NCBI RefSeq assembly: GCF_001428305.1
Contig: NZ_LMRZ01000001.1
Location: 124,289 to 188,288, forward strand
From: Janibacter sp. Soil728
GTDB taxonomy: Bacteria > Actinomycetota > Actinomycetes > Actinomycetales > Dermatophilaceae
Length of the DNA: 64,000 nt
Reading direction: 5' to 3'
Shown piece by piece: positions 25,436 through 32,722 of the stretch. A program made the translations under genes and the position numbers. Within the stretch, counting starts at the first letter, position 1, and each line of letters opens with the position of its first letter. The notes under the pieces are model-generated. The model worked only from the letters and a program-made list of their open reading frames with translations, had not been told where the DNA came from and did not search any database.

Positions 25436-26614
25436 ATGAGCACCGAGAAGATCGTCGTCATCGACGGCGCCCGCACCCCCACCGGAAGCTTCGGTGGGAT
25501 GTTCAAGGACGTACCCGGCTACGAGCTCGGCGCGGTTGCCAGCCGCGCGGCGCTCGAGCGTGCTGGTGTCGCCGGCGAAGACATCTCCGAGGTCGTCATG
25601 GGCTGTATCGGCCAGGTCGGGCCCGACGCCTACAACGCCCGCCGCGTCGCCGTGGCCGCCGGCCTGCCGACCAATGTCCCCGCCTTCACCGTCAACCGCC
25701 TCTGCGGCTCCGGGCTGCAGGCCATCTGGTCCGCCGCGCAGGAGATGCGGTGGAACGACCTCGACTTCACCCTCGCCGGTGGCGACGAGTCGATGACTCG
25801 GATGCCCTTCTACGACTTCGGTGCCCGCAACGGTTACAAGCTCGGCAACCGACAGCTGCAGGACGGCACCGTCCTGATGCTCACCGACCCCTTCCACGAC
25901 ATCCACATGGGCGTCACCGCCGAGAATGTCGCGAAGAAGTACGACGTGTCCCGCGAGGAGCAGGACGAGTTCGCGCTGGAGTCGCAGCGTCGCGCGGCGA
26001 CCCCGGAGGCCCGGGCCGCCTTCGCCGAGGAGATCACCGCCGTCGAGGTCGGGGGCCGCAAGCCCTTCACCGCCGACACGGACGAGCACCCCAAGCCCGA
26101 CACCACCCTCGAGACGCTCGCCGGGCTGCGACCGGCCTTCGCCAAGAACGGCTCGGTCACGGCCGGCAACGCCTCCGGCATCAACGACGGCGCCGGTGTG
26201 GTCGTCCTGGGCCGCGAGTCCGCGGTCAAGGAGCGCGGACTCACGGGGCTCGTCAGCCTCGAGGCGGTCACGACCGCCGCGATGGAGCCCGAGCTCATGG
26301 GCTATGCCCCGACCCTCGCGCTCAAGGCGCTCTTCGAGAAGACCGGCCTGACGCCCAAGGACATCGGCGTCATCGAGCTCAACGAGGCCTTCGCCTCGCA
26401 GGCCGTCGCGGTCATCCGCGACACCGGGCTCGACCCGGCACAGGTCAACCCCTACGGCGGGGCCATCGCGCTCGGTCACCCCGTCGGTGCGACCGGCGGC
26501 ATCCTCACCATCCGTGCTGCCAAGCACATGGTCCGCCACGACCTCGAGTACGGCATCGTCACCATGTGCATCGGTGGCGGCCAGGCCCTCGCGGCACTCT
26601 TCCGGAGGGTCTGA
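25436..26614 (+). CDS. Acetyl-CoA C-acyltransferase (thiolase)
   Basis: 392 aa, the standard thiolase length. The acyl-accepting cysteine is in NRLCGSGLQ near residue 89, the catalytic His in GHPVGATGG near 348, and the second Cys in CIGGGQ near 378. The ATG at 25436 is used; upstream open frame is not coding. It catalyses the reversible claisen condensation or thiolysis of acyl-CoAs. It overlaps the following enoyl-CoA hydratase gene by 1 base, forming a two-gene fatty-acyl or aromatic-acyl-CoA degradation unit. Confidence 0.9.
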   Translation: MSTEKIVVIDGARTPTGSFGGMFKDVPGYELGAVASRAALERAGVAGEDISEVVMGCIGQVGPDAYNARRVAVAAGLPTNVPAFTVNRLCGSGLQAIWSAAQEMRWNDLDFTLAGGDESMTRMPFYDFGARNGYKLGNRQLQDGTVLMLTDPFHDIHMGVTAENVAKKYDVSREEQDEFALESQRRAATPEARAAFAEEITAVEVGGRKPFTADTDEHPKPDTTLETLAGLRPAFAKNGSVTAGNASGINDGAGVVVLGRESAVKERGLTGLVSLEAVTTAAMEPELMGYAPTLALKALFEKTGLTPKDIGVIELNEAFASQAVAVIRDTGLDPAQVNPYGGAIALGHPVGATGGILTIRAAKHMVRHDLEYGIVTMCIGGGQALAALFRRV

Positions 26615-27360
26615 TGACTGCAGTCGAGCTCACCGTCGCTGACGGCATCGGGCACATCCAGCTCAACCGGCCGGAGGCGTCCAACACCGTCGACATGGCG
26701 CTGGCGACAGGTTTGCGGGAGGCCGTGACCGCAGCGGCCGCGGACGACTCGGTGCGCGCCGTGCTCCTCACCGGGTCCGGCAAGCGCTTCTGCAGCGGCG
26801 GGGACATCCGCAGCTTCGTCGATGAAGAGGACCCTGACTACCTGCAGCGGCTGGCCGAGGAGGCCGGTGCCGCGGTCATGGCGCTGGAGGACCTGGCGAA
26901 GCCGGTCGTCGTCGCCGTGCAGGGCGCCGTCGCTGGCGGTGGCCTCGGCATCATGCTGGGTGGCGACCTGATCGTCGCGCAGGAGGGCACGAAGTTCGTC
27001 TTCGCCTACCCCGGCATCGGCCTGACGCCGGACTGCGGCGTCTCGTACCTGCTGCCCCGCGCGATCGGTCAGCAGCGGGCGCTCGCCTTCGCCCTGTCGG
27101 GTCGGCCGATGTCGGCACAGGAGGCACTGGCGCAGGGGCTGGTCGCCGAGGTGGTCGAGGACGCCGCCGCACGTGGTCGGGAGATCGCGACGGCCCTGGC
27201 CGCGGGAGCGGCCGGCGCCTTCGGTGACTCGCGCCGCCTGCTGCGCGCCTCGTGGACCCGGGACCGGGCCACCTCCGCTGCCGACGAGGCCCGGACGCTG
27301 AGCACGCGCGGCCAGGGCGAGGAGGCTCGGGCGCTCTTCGCGAAGTTCCTCGGCCGCTGA
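26614..27360 (+). CDS. Enoyl-CoA hydratase/isomerase (PaaG-like)
   Basis: 248 aa crotonase-fold protein. The oxyanion-hole segments are SGKRFCSGGDIRSF near 51-64 and AVAGGGLGIMLGGD near 108-121. The canonical catalytic Glu pair is not obvious, as in several PaaG-type isomerases. The start overlaps the thiolase stop (TGATG), so the two are translated together. Predicted to hydrate or isomerise an enoyl-CoA before thiolysis. Confidence 0.85.
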   Translation: MTAVELTVADGIGHIQLNRPEASNTVDMALATGLREAVTAAAADDSVRAVLLTGSGKRFCSGGDIRSFVDEEDPDYLQRLAEEAGAAVMALEDLAKPVVVAVQGAVAGGGLGIMLGGDLIVAQEGTKFVFAYPGIGLTPDCGVSYLLPRAIGQQRALAFALSGRPMSAQEALAQGLVAEVVEDAAARGREIATALAAGAAGAFGDSRRLLRASWTRDRATSAADEARTLSTRGQGEEARALFAKFLGR

Positions 27361-27377
27361 GCCGAGGCGAAGCGAAT

Positions 27378-27489
27378 GTTACCTGCGGGTACGACGACAC
27401 GTGGTGACGCGGGATGATCGAAGAACCCCGAGAACATGGGGGTCTTGTCGCAGGCGATCACGCAACTGCACGTCGTACCCGCGCGTAAC
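27378..27489. repeat. 112-bp element with terminal inverted repeats, copy 1
   Basis: The ends are GTTACCTGCGGGTACGACG and the inverted CGTCGTACCCGCGCGTAAC. A second element of exactly 112 bp with the same ends lies at 56905-57016, in the opposite orientation by internal similarity (shared GGGTTCTTC). Both sit between the 3' ends of convergent genes, here the hydratase and the DUF4395 gene. The structure fits a MITE-like element or a recurring bidirectional terminator. Confidence 0.8.
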
Positions 27490-27521
27490 ATGCGCCGATG
27501 GCCCGGGAGGAGAGCCTGAGA

Positions 27522-28013
27522 TCAGGCCGAGGCGACCGGCTGGCGAAGGGAGATGTCCGCGCAGGCCTCGCAGGTGTCCTGCGGGATGACACCCAGGCGC
27601 ATGAGGTGGCCGAAGACGAAGCAGCCCGCGCAGAACCCGAGGGCCGCCTCGAGGGTGGCGAAGAGGACGAGCACGCCGAGGACGATCCCGGCCGCCAAGG
27701 TCTGACCGAACCCGAGTGCGAGGACGGCCGCCGTCGTAGAGAAGACGACACCGATGCCCTGGGCGAAGCGCTTGGGCGGGCCGGGCGTGTAGCGCGGTGC
27801 ACCCAGACGGGGGCCGATGACCTTCATCGCGAGCCAGCCGAGGGGGCTGAGGCGCGGACCCGCCAGCACCCGGCCGACGAACCCGAGTGCGAGCGGCACG
27901 GTGAGCCACCACCATCCCGTGACGAGCGTGAGCACGCCAATGAGGACGACACCCGTGGCGACGGTGCGCGCCGCCTTGTCGTTGACCGGGTTGGGGAAGC
28001 TGAAGAAGGACAT
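27522..28013 (-). CDS. DUF4395 family membrane protein
   Basis: 163 aa. The family pattern is visible in the N-terminal FPNPVNDKAARTVA and the late GFCAGCFVFGHLMRLG with its cysteine pair. It has about four membrane helices. The ATG at 28013 is chosen because the open frame upstream runs through the toxin-antitoxin promoter. Function unknown; relatives often neighbour thioredoxin-like or rhodanese genes, not seen here. Confidence 0.75.
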   Translation of the reverse strand: MSFFSFPNPVNDKAARTVATGVVLIGVLTLVTGWWWLTVPLALGFVGRVLAGPRLSPLGWLAMKVIGPRLGAPRYTPGPPKRFAQGIGVVFSTTAAVLALGFGQTLAAGIVLGVLVLFATLEAALGFCAGCFVFGHLMRLGVIPQDTCEACADISLRQPVASA

Positions 28014-28094
28014 GACCCAAGCATAAGAGAATGTTTGGTCACCCATAACGCACTGTGATGCAGGAGGCGGTGGACGAGGCGTCACTTGCTTCTT

Positions 28095-28118
28095 GTATCG
28101 CGTATAGATACACGATAC
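28095..28118 (+). promoter_or_regulatory. Palindromic operator of the HigBA toxin-antitoxin operon
   Basis: GTATCGCGTAT and ATACACGATAC are inverted around a central AG, matching at 10 of 11 pairs. The palindrome ends 9 bases before the toxin GTG in a locally AT-richer stretch. Binding by the HigA helix-turn-helix protein would give the usual autoregulation of such operons. Confidence 0.65.
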
Positions 28119-28127
28119 GCTCAGCAG

Positions 28128-28406
28128 GTGATCGTCAGTTTCCGACACAAGGGACTAGAGCGGCTGTACCGCACCGGGACGAAGAAGGGTGTCCAGGCGG
28201 CGCACGTCCCCAAGCTGCTGCGCATCCTGTCCGCCCTGGACGTCGCCCAAGGACCCGCCGACCTTGAGATCCCGTCCTTTCGCACTCACCGGCTCAAGGG
28301 TGACCTGACGGGCCACCACTCCATATGGGTCAACGGCAACTGGCGCATCACCTTCCGATTCATCGAGTCGGATGTCGAGCTTGTCGATTATCAGGACTAC
28401 CACTAG
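28128..28406 (+). CDS. higB: HigB-type toxin (RelE/ParE superfamily)
   Basis: 92 aa, GTG start, toxin first and antitoxin second as usual for higBA. Conserved segments of the family are SFRHKGLERLY at the N-terminus, HVPKLLRILSALD in the middle and HRLKGDLTGHHSIWVNGNWRITF (in part) near residue 58, followed by VELVDYQDYH. HigB toxins are ribosome-dependent mRNA endonucleases. Alternative starts upstream would run into the operator. Confidence 0.85.
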   Translation: MIVSFRHKGLERLYRTGTKKGVQAAHVPKLLRILSALDVAQGPADLEIPSFRTHRLKGDLTGHHSIWVNGNWRITFRFIESDVELVDYQDYH

Positions 28407-28426
28407 CCCATGGAGGGAGAACCACC

Positions 28427-28711
28427 ATGATGAAGAATCCGGTCCACCCCGGCGAGATCCTGCGTGAGGACGTCTTGACTGACCTCGGCCTCAGTGTCAG
28501 CGAGGCCGCCAATCGCCTCGGCGTCTCGCGGGTGTCGTTGAGCCGCGTCCTGCACGGCCACGCCAGGATCAGTTCCACCTTGGCGATCCGGCTCGAGGCT
28601 GCCGGCGTCGGCACCGCGCGCTCGTGGCTGGCCATGCAGTCTGCCCACGACCTGTCCGTCGAACGTGCGGCGGGCATCCCCAAGGTGCAGCGCCTGACGT
28701 CGGTCGCCTGA
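28427..28711 (+). CDS. higA: HigA-family antitoxin (XRE-type)
   Basis: 94 aa. MMKNPVHPGEILREDVLTDL is the typical HigA opening, followed by an HTH (VSEAANRLGVSRVSLSRVLHG). It should neutralise HigB and repress the operon at the upstream palindrome. A GGAGGGAGA site precedes the ATG at 28427; a second ATG follows directly. 20 bp separate it from higB. Confidence 0.9.
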   Translation: MMKNPVHPGEILREDVLTDLGLSVSEAANRLGVSRVSLSRVLHGHARISSTLAIRLEAAGVGTARSWLAMQSAHDLSVERAAGIPKVQRLTSVA

Positions 28712-28745
28712 GGCGCCCTCAACCAGTCAGGAGGATGGCCGCGCC

Positions 28746-29234
28746 ATGCCCACAGTGACTCGACTCGTGACCCTCGTCGACCTCGATGATCGCGTTGTGT
28801 CGCCCGAGATCAGGGACGCTCCGATCATCGATGGGCCTGCACCAGCGGGCTTTGAACCGGCGGCCATCCCCATGATCCACGGCGAACCCGACGACGACCC
28901 CACCAGGATGTCCTTCGTCGTCCTGCACCTGGCGGTCCTGGACGACGGGCGACGAGTCACGCTGCTCGATGACCGGGGGTGGGGCGCGGCTGGTTCTCCC
29001 GATCTGTGGGAGCGGACGACCGTCGACGAGATCGCCGATGATGCCCGGACCGTCGTCGGACCCGATGAGGCGTACGGCGACCACAGCCAGTACGACATGG
29101 CCGACGAGCATTGGGCCCGGCTCGCCACAACCCTCCGAGAGCACGACGTGATCATCAGCGGCACGGACCTGGGCCTGCTCCCCCACGACGTCGAGCTGAG
29201 CCAGCGCCTGAGGGCGCGACTCGGCCGGTCGTAG
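28746..29234 (+). CDS. Unknown soluble protein, 162 aa
   Basis: Acidic soluble protein without signal or membrane segments. A repeated theme of Asp-rich loops is visible (DLDDRVVSPEIRD, GEPDDDPTR, LDDGRRVTLLDDRGWG, ADEHWARLATTLREHDV). No family recognised. It starts 34 bp after higA and ends 10 bp before ybaK on the same strand, and may be read through from the toxin-antitoxin operon. A GGAGG site lies upstream of the ATG. Confidence 0.6.
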   Translation: MPTVTRLVTLVDLDDRVVSPEIRDAPIIDGPAPAGFEPAAIPMIHGEPDDDPTRMSFVVLHLAVLDDGRRVTLLDDRGWGAAGSPDLWERTTVDEIADDARTVVGPDEAYGDHSQYDMADEHWARLATTLREHDVIISGTDLGLLPHDVELSQRLRARLGRS

Positions 29235-29244
29235 GCTGCCGAGC

Positions 29245-29712
29245 ATGGACGGTGGCACCCGGGCGGCACAGGCCCTGACCGACAGCGGCATCGAGCACAC
29301 GCTCACCCGGCACGGCCGGGTCGGCTCCCTCGAGGAGGCCGCAGCAGCCCGAGGTGTCGAGCCGCGGGACATCATCAAGACCCTCGTGGTGCGAAGGGGG
29401 GAGGGCGATCACCTCTTCGTCCTCGTCCCGGGCGACCGCCAGATCTCCTGGCCCAAGCTGCGTGCCCTGCTCGGCGTCAACCGGATCTCGTTGCCCGACA
29501 AGGAGATCGCCCGTGAGGTGACCGGCTACGAGCGGGGCACGATCACCCCCTTCGGCTCCCTGACGGCGCTGCCGGTCATCGCCGACGCGACCGTCGCGGG
29601 CCGGACCATCTCGATCGGGGCGGGCGAGCACGGCGTCGCCGCCACCCTCGACGCCGACGCGATGATCACCCACCTCGGCGCCCAGATCGCGGACGTCACC
29701 GAGCCGACCTGA
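29245..29712 (+). CDS. ybaK: YbaK/EbsC-type aminoacyl-tRNA deacylase
   Basis: 155 aa. The YbaK fold is recognised by DIIKTLVVRRGEGDHLFVLVPGDRQ (conserved Lys in IKTL near 46), and GSLTALPVIADATV plus ISIGAGEHGVAATLDADAM toward the end. It hydrolyses mischarged tRNA such as Cys-tRNA(Pro). Its stop lies 10 bp before a large hairpin. Confidence 0.85.
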   Translation: MDGGTRAAQALTDSGIEHTLTRHGRVGSLEEAAAARGVEPRDIIKTLVVRRGEGDHLFVLVPGDRQISWPKLRALLGVNRISLPDKEIAREVTGYERGTITPFGSLTALPVIADATVAGRTISIGAGEHGVAATLDADAMITHLGAQIADVTEPT

Positions 29713-29721
29713 CGCGGAGGA

Positions 29722-29840
29722 GCGGACGCAGGGTGGGGGTCGGCCCGACTCATGGGAAAGTCCGGACTGCCCTCCCAACGCGAGTTGCGGGGAGAGCGGT
29801 CCGGACTTTTCCCTAGGGCCACCCCCAGCCCTGCGTCCGC
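29722..29840. other. 119-bp extended hairpin with GNRA tetraloop between convergent genes
   Basis: Three nested stems are visible. The outer arms GCGGACGCAGGGTGGGGGT (29722-29740) pair with 29821-29840 with one bulge. The middle arms GGGAAAGTCCGGAC (29754-29767) pair with 29799-29813 with one bulge. The tip CAAC-GCGA-GTTG (29776-29787) carries a GNRA-type loop, flanked by CTCC and GGAG. It lies between the 3' ends of ybaK and the short-chain dehydrogenase gene. It may be a bidirectional terminator, a MITE or a structured RNA. Confidence 0.75.
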
Positions 29841-29877
29841 GAACCAACTCAGCAGAGCGAGGAGAGGCGCAGCGGGG

Positions 29878-30636
29878 TCAGCGCGGGGCCATGCGCAGCG
29901 AGCCGTCCATGCGGATGACCTCGCCGTTGAGGTAGTCGTGCTCGATGATCATCTGGGCGAGCTGCGCGTACTCGTCGGGGCGGGCCAGTCGCTTGGGGAA
30001 GGGCACGCCTGCGGCCAGGCCCTCACGGAACTCGTCCGAGACGGTCGCGAGCATCGGGGTCTCGACGATGCCGGGGGCGATCGTCAGGACGCGGATGCCG
30101 TGCTGGGCGAGGTCGCGGGCGGCGGGCAGGGTGAGCCCGACGATGCCGCCCTTGCTCGAGGCGTAGGCGGCCTGGCCGATCTGCCCGTCGTAGGCCGCGA
30201 TCGAGGCGGTGTTGATGATGACGCCGCGCGCGCCGTCCTCGAGGGCCTGCGTCTGCGTGATCTTCTCCGCGGCGAGCGTCAGCACGTTGAAGGACCCGAT
30301 GAGGTTGATCTGGACGACCTTGGCGTAGAGGGCCAGGTCGTGCGGGCCCTTCTTGCCGAGGATGCGCATCGACGGGCCGATGCCCGCGCAGTTGACGACG
30401 GTGCGCAGCGGCACGCCGGCACCGGCGGCGGTGTCGACCGCGGCCTGGACCTGCTCGGGGTCGGTGACGTCGACCGCGACGTACTCGACGCCGTCGACCT
30501 GCGGAGCGCCCTCGATGCCGGCGGGCAGGTCGAAGGCGAAGACCTTCGCCCCCTGGGCTGCCAGCGCGGCGGCGGTGGCTGCGCCGAGGCCGGAGGCCCC
30601 ACCGGTGACGATGGCTGCGGTGTCCTTGATCTGCAT
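29878..30636 (-). CDS. Short-chain dehydrogenase, 3-hydroxyacyl-CoA dehydrogenase type II-like
   Basis: 252 aa. The nucleotide motif is VTGGASGLGAATA near residue 10, NCAG near 86, and the catalytic Ser and YxxxK appear in INTASIAAYDG...YASSKGG near 150-167. The sequence (QINLIGSFNVLTLAAEKI, RDLAQHGIRVLTIAPGIVETPML) resembles type II 3-hydroxyacyl-CoA dehydrogenases of fatty-acid beta-oxidation. NAD use is suggested by Asp in AFDLPAG. The ATG at 30636 is chosen by alignment of the Rossmann start. Confidence 0.85.
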   Translation of the reverse strand: MQIKDTAAIVTGGASGLGAATAAALAAQGAKVFAFDLPAGIEGAPQVDGVEYVAVDVTDPEQVQAAVDTAAGAGVPLRTVVNCAGIGPSMRILGKKGPHDLALYAKVVQINLIGSFNVLTLAAEKITQTQALEDGARGVIINTASIAAYDGQIGQAAYASSKGGIVGLTLPAARDLAQHGIRVLTIAPGIVETPMLATVSDEFREGLAAGVPFPKRLARPDEYAQLAQMIIEHDYLNGEVIRMDGSLRMAPR

Positions 30637-30767
30637 GCTTCTCCTTCGAGGGGTGCCGAGTGCTCGGGCTGAGCCTAACCAGCCCCACGCAGTGACCAGC
30701 CCCACAAGCCGGGGACGAAGGGCGGACACCGTCACGTCGTCGCCGGGCCGGCGGTTAGCGTGCTCCC

Positions 30768-31724
30768 ATGGAGCAGCCCAGGTCCCAGGCGCACGTCCCG
30801 TCCCCCGGAGCCTTCCCCGCGCTCGCCCGCAACCCGCGCGAGGTCCTGCTCTTCGGTCTCACCCCGCCCCGCGCCGAGACGAGTCCCGAGCGCATCGCGG
30901 AGATCGCCGAGCGCACGCTGGCCCGGGTCGAGGCCCTGCCGGTCGACGCCCTCGTGCTCTACGACATCGCCGACGAGGCCGAGCGGACCGACCAGCCCCG
31001 CCCCTTCCCCTTCGCCGCGATGCTCGACCCCGGCGACTACCTGTGCCAGCAGCTCGCCCGCTGGGACCGGCCCGCGATCATCTATCGCGCGGTGGGCAAG
31101 TATGGCCAGGACGAGCTGAGCCAGTGGCTTGCTGCCGCCCCCGACAACGTGCTCACCGTCTTCGTCGGCGCCTCGAGCAGCGACGCACAGGTGCGCACGA
31201 CACTCACCCGCGCCCTCGAGCTGCACCGCGAAGTGCGCCCGAGCCTGCCGCTGGGCAGCGTCACCATCCCCGAGCGGCACGCCCAGCGCGGGGACGAGCA
31301 CGAGCGCCTGCTCACCAAGCAGCGGGCCGGGTCGAGCTTCTTCGTCAGCCAGATCGTCTACGACATCGCCGCGGCCAAGAACCTCGCCTCCGACTACCGC
31401 TACGCCGTCGCCCAGGACGACCTCGACCCGGCACCGCTGATCTTCACCCTCTCGCTGTGCGGCTCTGACAAGACGCTGTCCTTCCTCGAGTGGCTCGGCG
31501 TCGACGTGCCCAGCTGGGTGCGCAACGAGATCCTCCACGCCGAGGACCCGCTCCAGTGGTCAAAGGTCCACGCGCTCAACGCCGCTCGTGAGCTGTCGAG
31601 CTTCTGCCGGTACCTGGGCATCCCCTTCGGCTTCAACATCGAGTCCGTCTCGAGTCGCAAGGTCGAGATCGAGGCAGCGGTCGAGCTGACCCACCAGGTG
31701 GCGGAGATCCTCGACCGGGACTGA
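30768..31724 (+). CDS. Methylenetetrahydrofolate reductase-like protein
   Basis: 318 aa TIM-barrel protein. The pattern SVTIPERHAQRGDEHERLLTKQRAGSSFFVSQIVYD (quoted in part: KQRAGSSFFVSQ) near residues 165-205 matches the MTHFR family, where the FAD-bound barrel binds folate. The usual N-terminal Glu of MetF (SFEFFPP) is replaced here by LLFGLTPPRAE. It may be a divergent MTHFR-like reductase with a different role. Single gene, followed by the SMP-30 gene after 40 bp. Confidence 0.65.
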   Translation: MEQPRSQAHVPSPGAFPALARNPREVLLFGLTPPRAETSPERIAEIAERTLARVEALPVDALVLYDIADEAERTDQPRPFPFAAMLDPGDYLCQQLARWDRPAIIYRAVGKYGQDELSQWLAAAPDNVLTVFVGASSSDAQVRTTLTRALELHREVRPSLPLGSVTIPERHAQRGDEHERLLTKQRAGSSFFVSQIVYDIAAAKNLASDYRYAVAQDDLDPAPLIFTLSLCGSDKTLSFLEWLGVDVPSWVRNEILHAEDPLQWSKVHALNAARELSSFCRYLGIPFGFNIESVSSRKVEIEAAVELTHQVAEILDRD

Positions 31725-31764
31725 GCCGGCCGCCTGCGAGGGTTTGAGGGCTAGCCTCGTGACC

Positions 31765-32604
31765 ATGCTGGCCGAACGCCTCACCCATGCCGTCGCCCAC
31801 CACGCAGAAGGACCCTGCTGGTGGCCGGGCTGGGGCGGACTGCGCTGGGTCGACATGCTCGCCGGTGACGTCCTCGCCCTCGATGCGAGCGGCACGGTCA
31901 CCCGCACCCATGTCGGCGACGTCGCCGCGATGATCCGGCCCCGCGCCGGCGGCGGCGCGGTCATCGCGGTCGAGCGGGGACTGGCCCTCGCCGACGAGGA
32001 CTGGCGGGTGGACCCCCTTCGCCCCATGTGGGAGACGGACGCGGTCCGGATGAACGAGGGCGGGGTCGCGCCCGACGGCAGCCTGTATGTCGGCTCGATG
32101 GCCTACGACCAGGCGGAGGGGGCCGCGAGCCTCTACCGGGTCGGCCCCGACCTCGACGTGGCGACCGCCCTGGACGCGGTGACGGTCTCCAACGGCATCG
32201 ACTGGTCGCCCGACGGGACGCTGGCCTACTACGACGACACCCCGACCGGGCGGATCCAGGTCTTCGACTGGTCGCCGGACGACGGGCTGACGCAGGGGCG
32301 GGTGCTCGCGGAGGTCGACGGCTTCCCCGATGGCCTGACCGTCGACGGCGAAGGGGGGATCTGGACCGCGATCTTCGGCGGCGGCCGGGTGGAGCGCCGG
32401 GCCCCCGACGGCACCCTCGACGCGGTGATCGAGGTGGGCGCACGGCAGGTGACGGCCTGCACCTTCGGCGGGGACGACCTCGACGAGCTCTACATCACGA
32501 CCTCCCGCGAAGGCCTCGACGACGGCGAGGACGCTGCTGCCGGCTCGCTCTTCGTCGCCCGCCCGGGTGTGCGGGGGAAGGCGGTCACCCCTTTCGCGCG
32601 GTGA
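31765..32604 (+). CDS. SMP-30/gluconolactonase family protein
   Basis: 279 aa six-bladed beta-propeller. The three divalent-metal ligands of the family can be placed in HHAEGPCWW (Glu), VSNGIDWSPD (Asn) and FPDGLTVDGEGG (Asp). It is predicted to hydrolyse a sugar or other lactone in the cytoplasm. The ATG at 31765 is used; a GTG two codons earlier is possible. A REP-like element follows its stop. Confidence 0.8.
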   Translation: MLAERLTHAVAHHAEGPCWWPGWGGLRWVDMLAGDVLALDASGTVTRTHVGDVAAMIRPRAGGGAVIAVERGLALADEDWRVDPLRPMWETDAVRMNEGGVAPDGSLYVGSMAYDQAEGAASLYRVGPDLDVATALDAVTVSNGIDWSPDGTLAYYDDTPTGRIQVFDWSPDDGLTQGRVLAEVDGFPDGLTVDGEGGIWTAIFGGGRVERRAPDGTLDAVIEVGARQVTACTFGGDDLDELYITTSREGLDDGEDAAAGSLFVARPGVRGKAVTPFAR

Positions 32605-32614
32605 GGCCGGCCCG

Positions 32615-32652
32615 GCTTCGAGACGCTTGCTGCGCAAACTCCTCAGCCAGCG
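32615..32652. repeat. REP-like hairpin element, single intergenic copy
   Basis: CTTCGAGACGCTTGCTGCGC then AAACTCCTCAGCCAGCG shares the CTTCGAGACG...CTCCTCAG...AGCG frame of the repeats at 5111, 16733 and 55181. It follows the SMP-30 stop by 10 bp. Confidence 0.65.
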
Positions 32653-32684
32653 TTTGGGTGGGAATGGATCTGGAGCACCCCCTG

Positions 32685-32709
32685 TTGGTATAGTTGAAAC
32701 ATCAACCAA
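32685..32709 (+). promoter_or_regulatory. Palindromic operator overlapping the luciferase-like gene promoter
   Basis: The core GTTGA-AACA-TCAAC is a perfect inverted repeat (32693-32706) within outer TTGG (32685-32688) and CCAA (32706-32709). A -10-like TATAGT lies at 32689-32694 and an AGGAGG site at 32712-32717, so the transcript leader is very short. The form suits a MarR- or TetR-type repressor. Which protein binds is unknown. Confidence 0.6.
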
Positions 32710-32722
32710 TCAGGAGGCGGCA

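Noticed and set aside
23164-25506. 780-codon minus-strand frame across three genes
   Set aside because: It runs antisense through the GH15-like, GyrI-like and thiolase-region genes and shows no conserved domain.
27378-27489. Short peptide-coding remnant (both 112-bp copies can be read as LRAGTTC...)
   Set aside because: The shared peptide comes from the terminal repeat only and stops or diverges at once; the inverted-repeat structure explains the similarity better.
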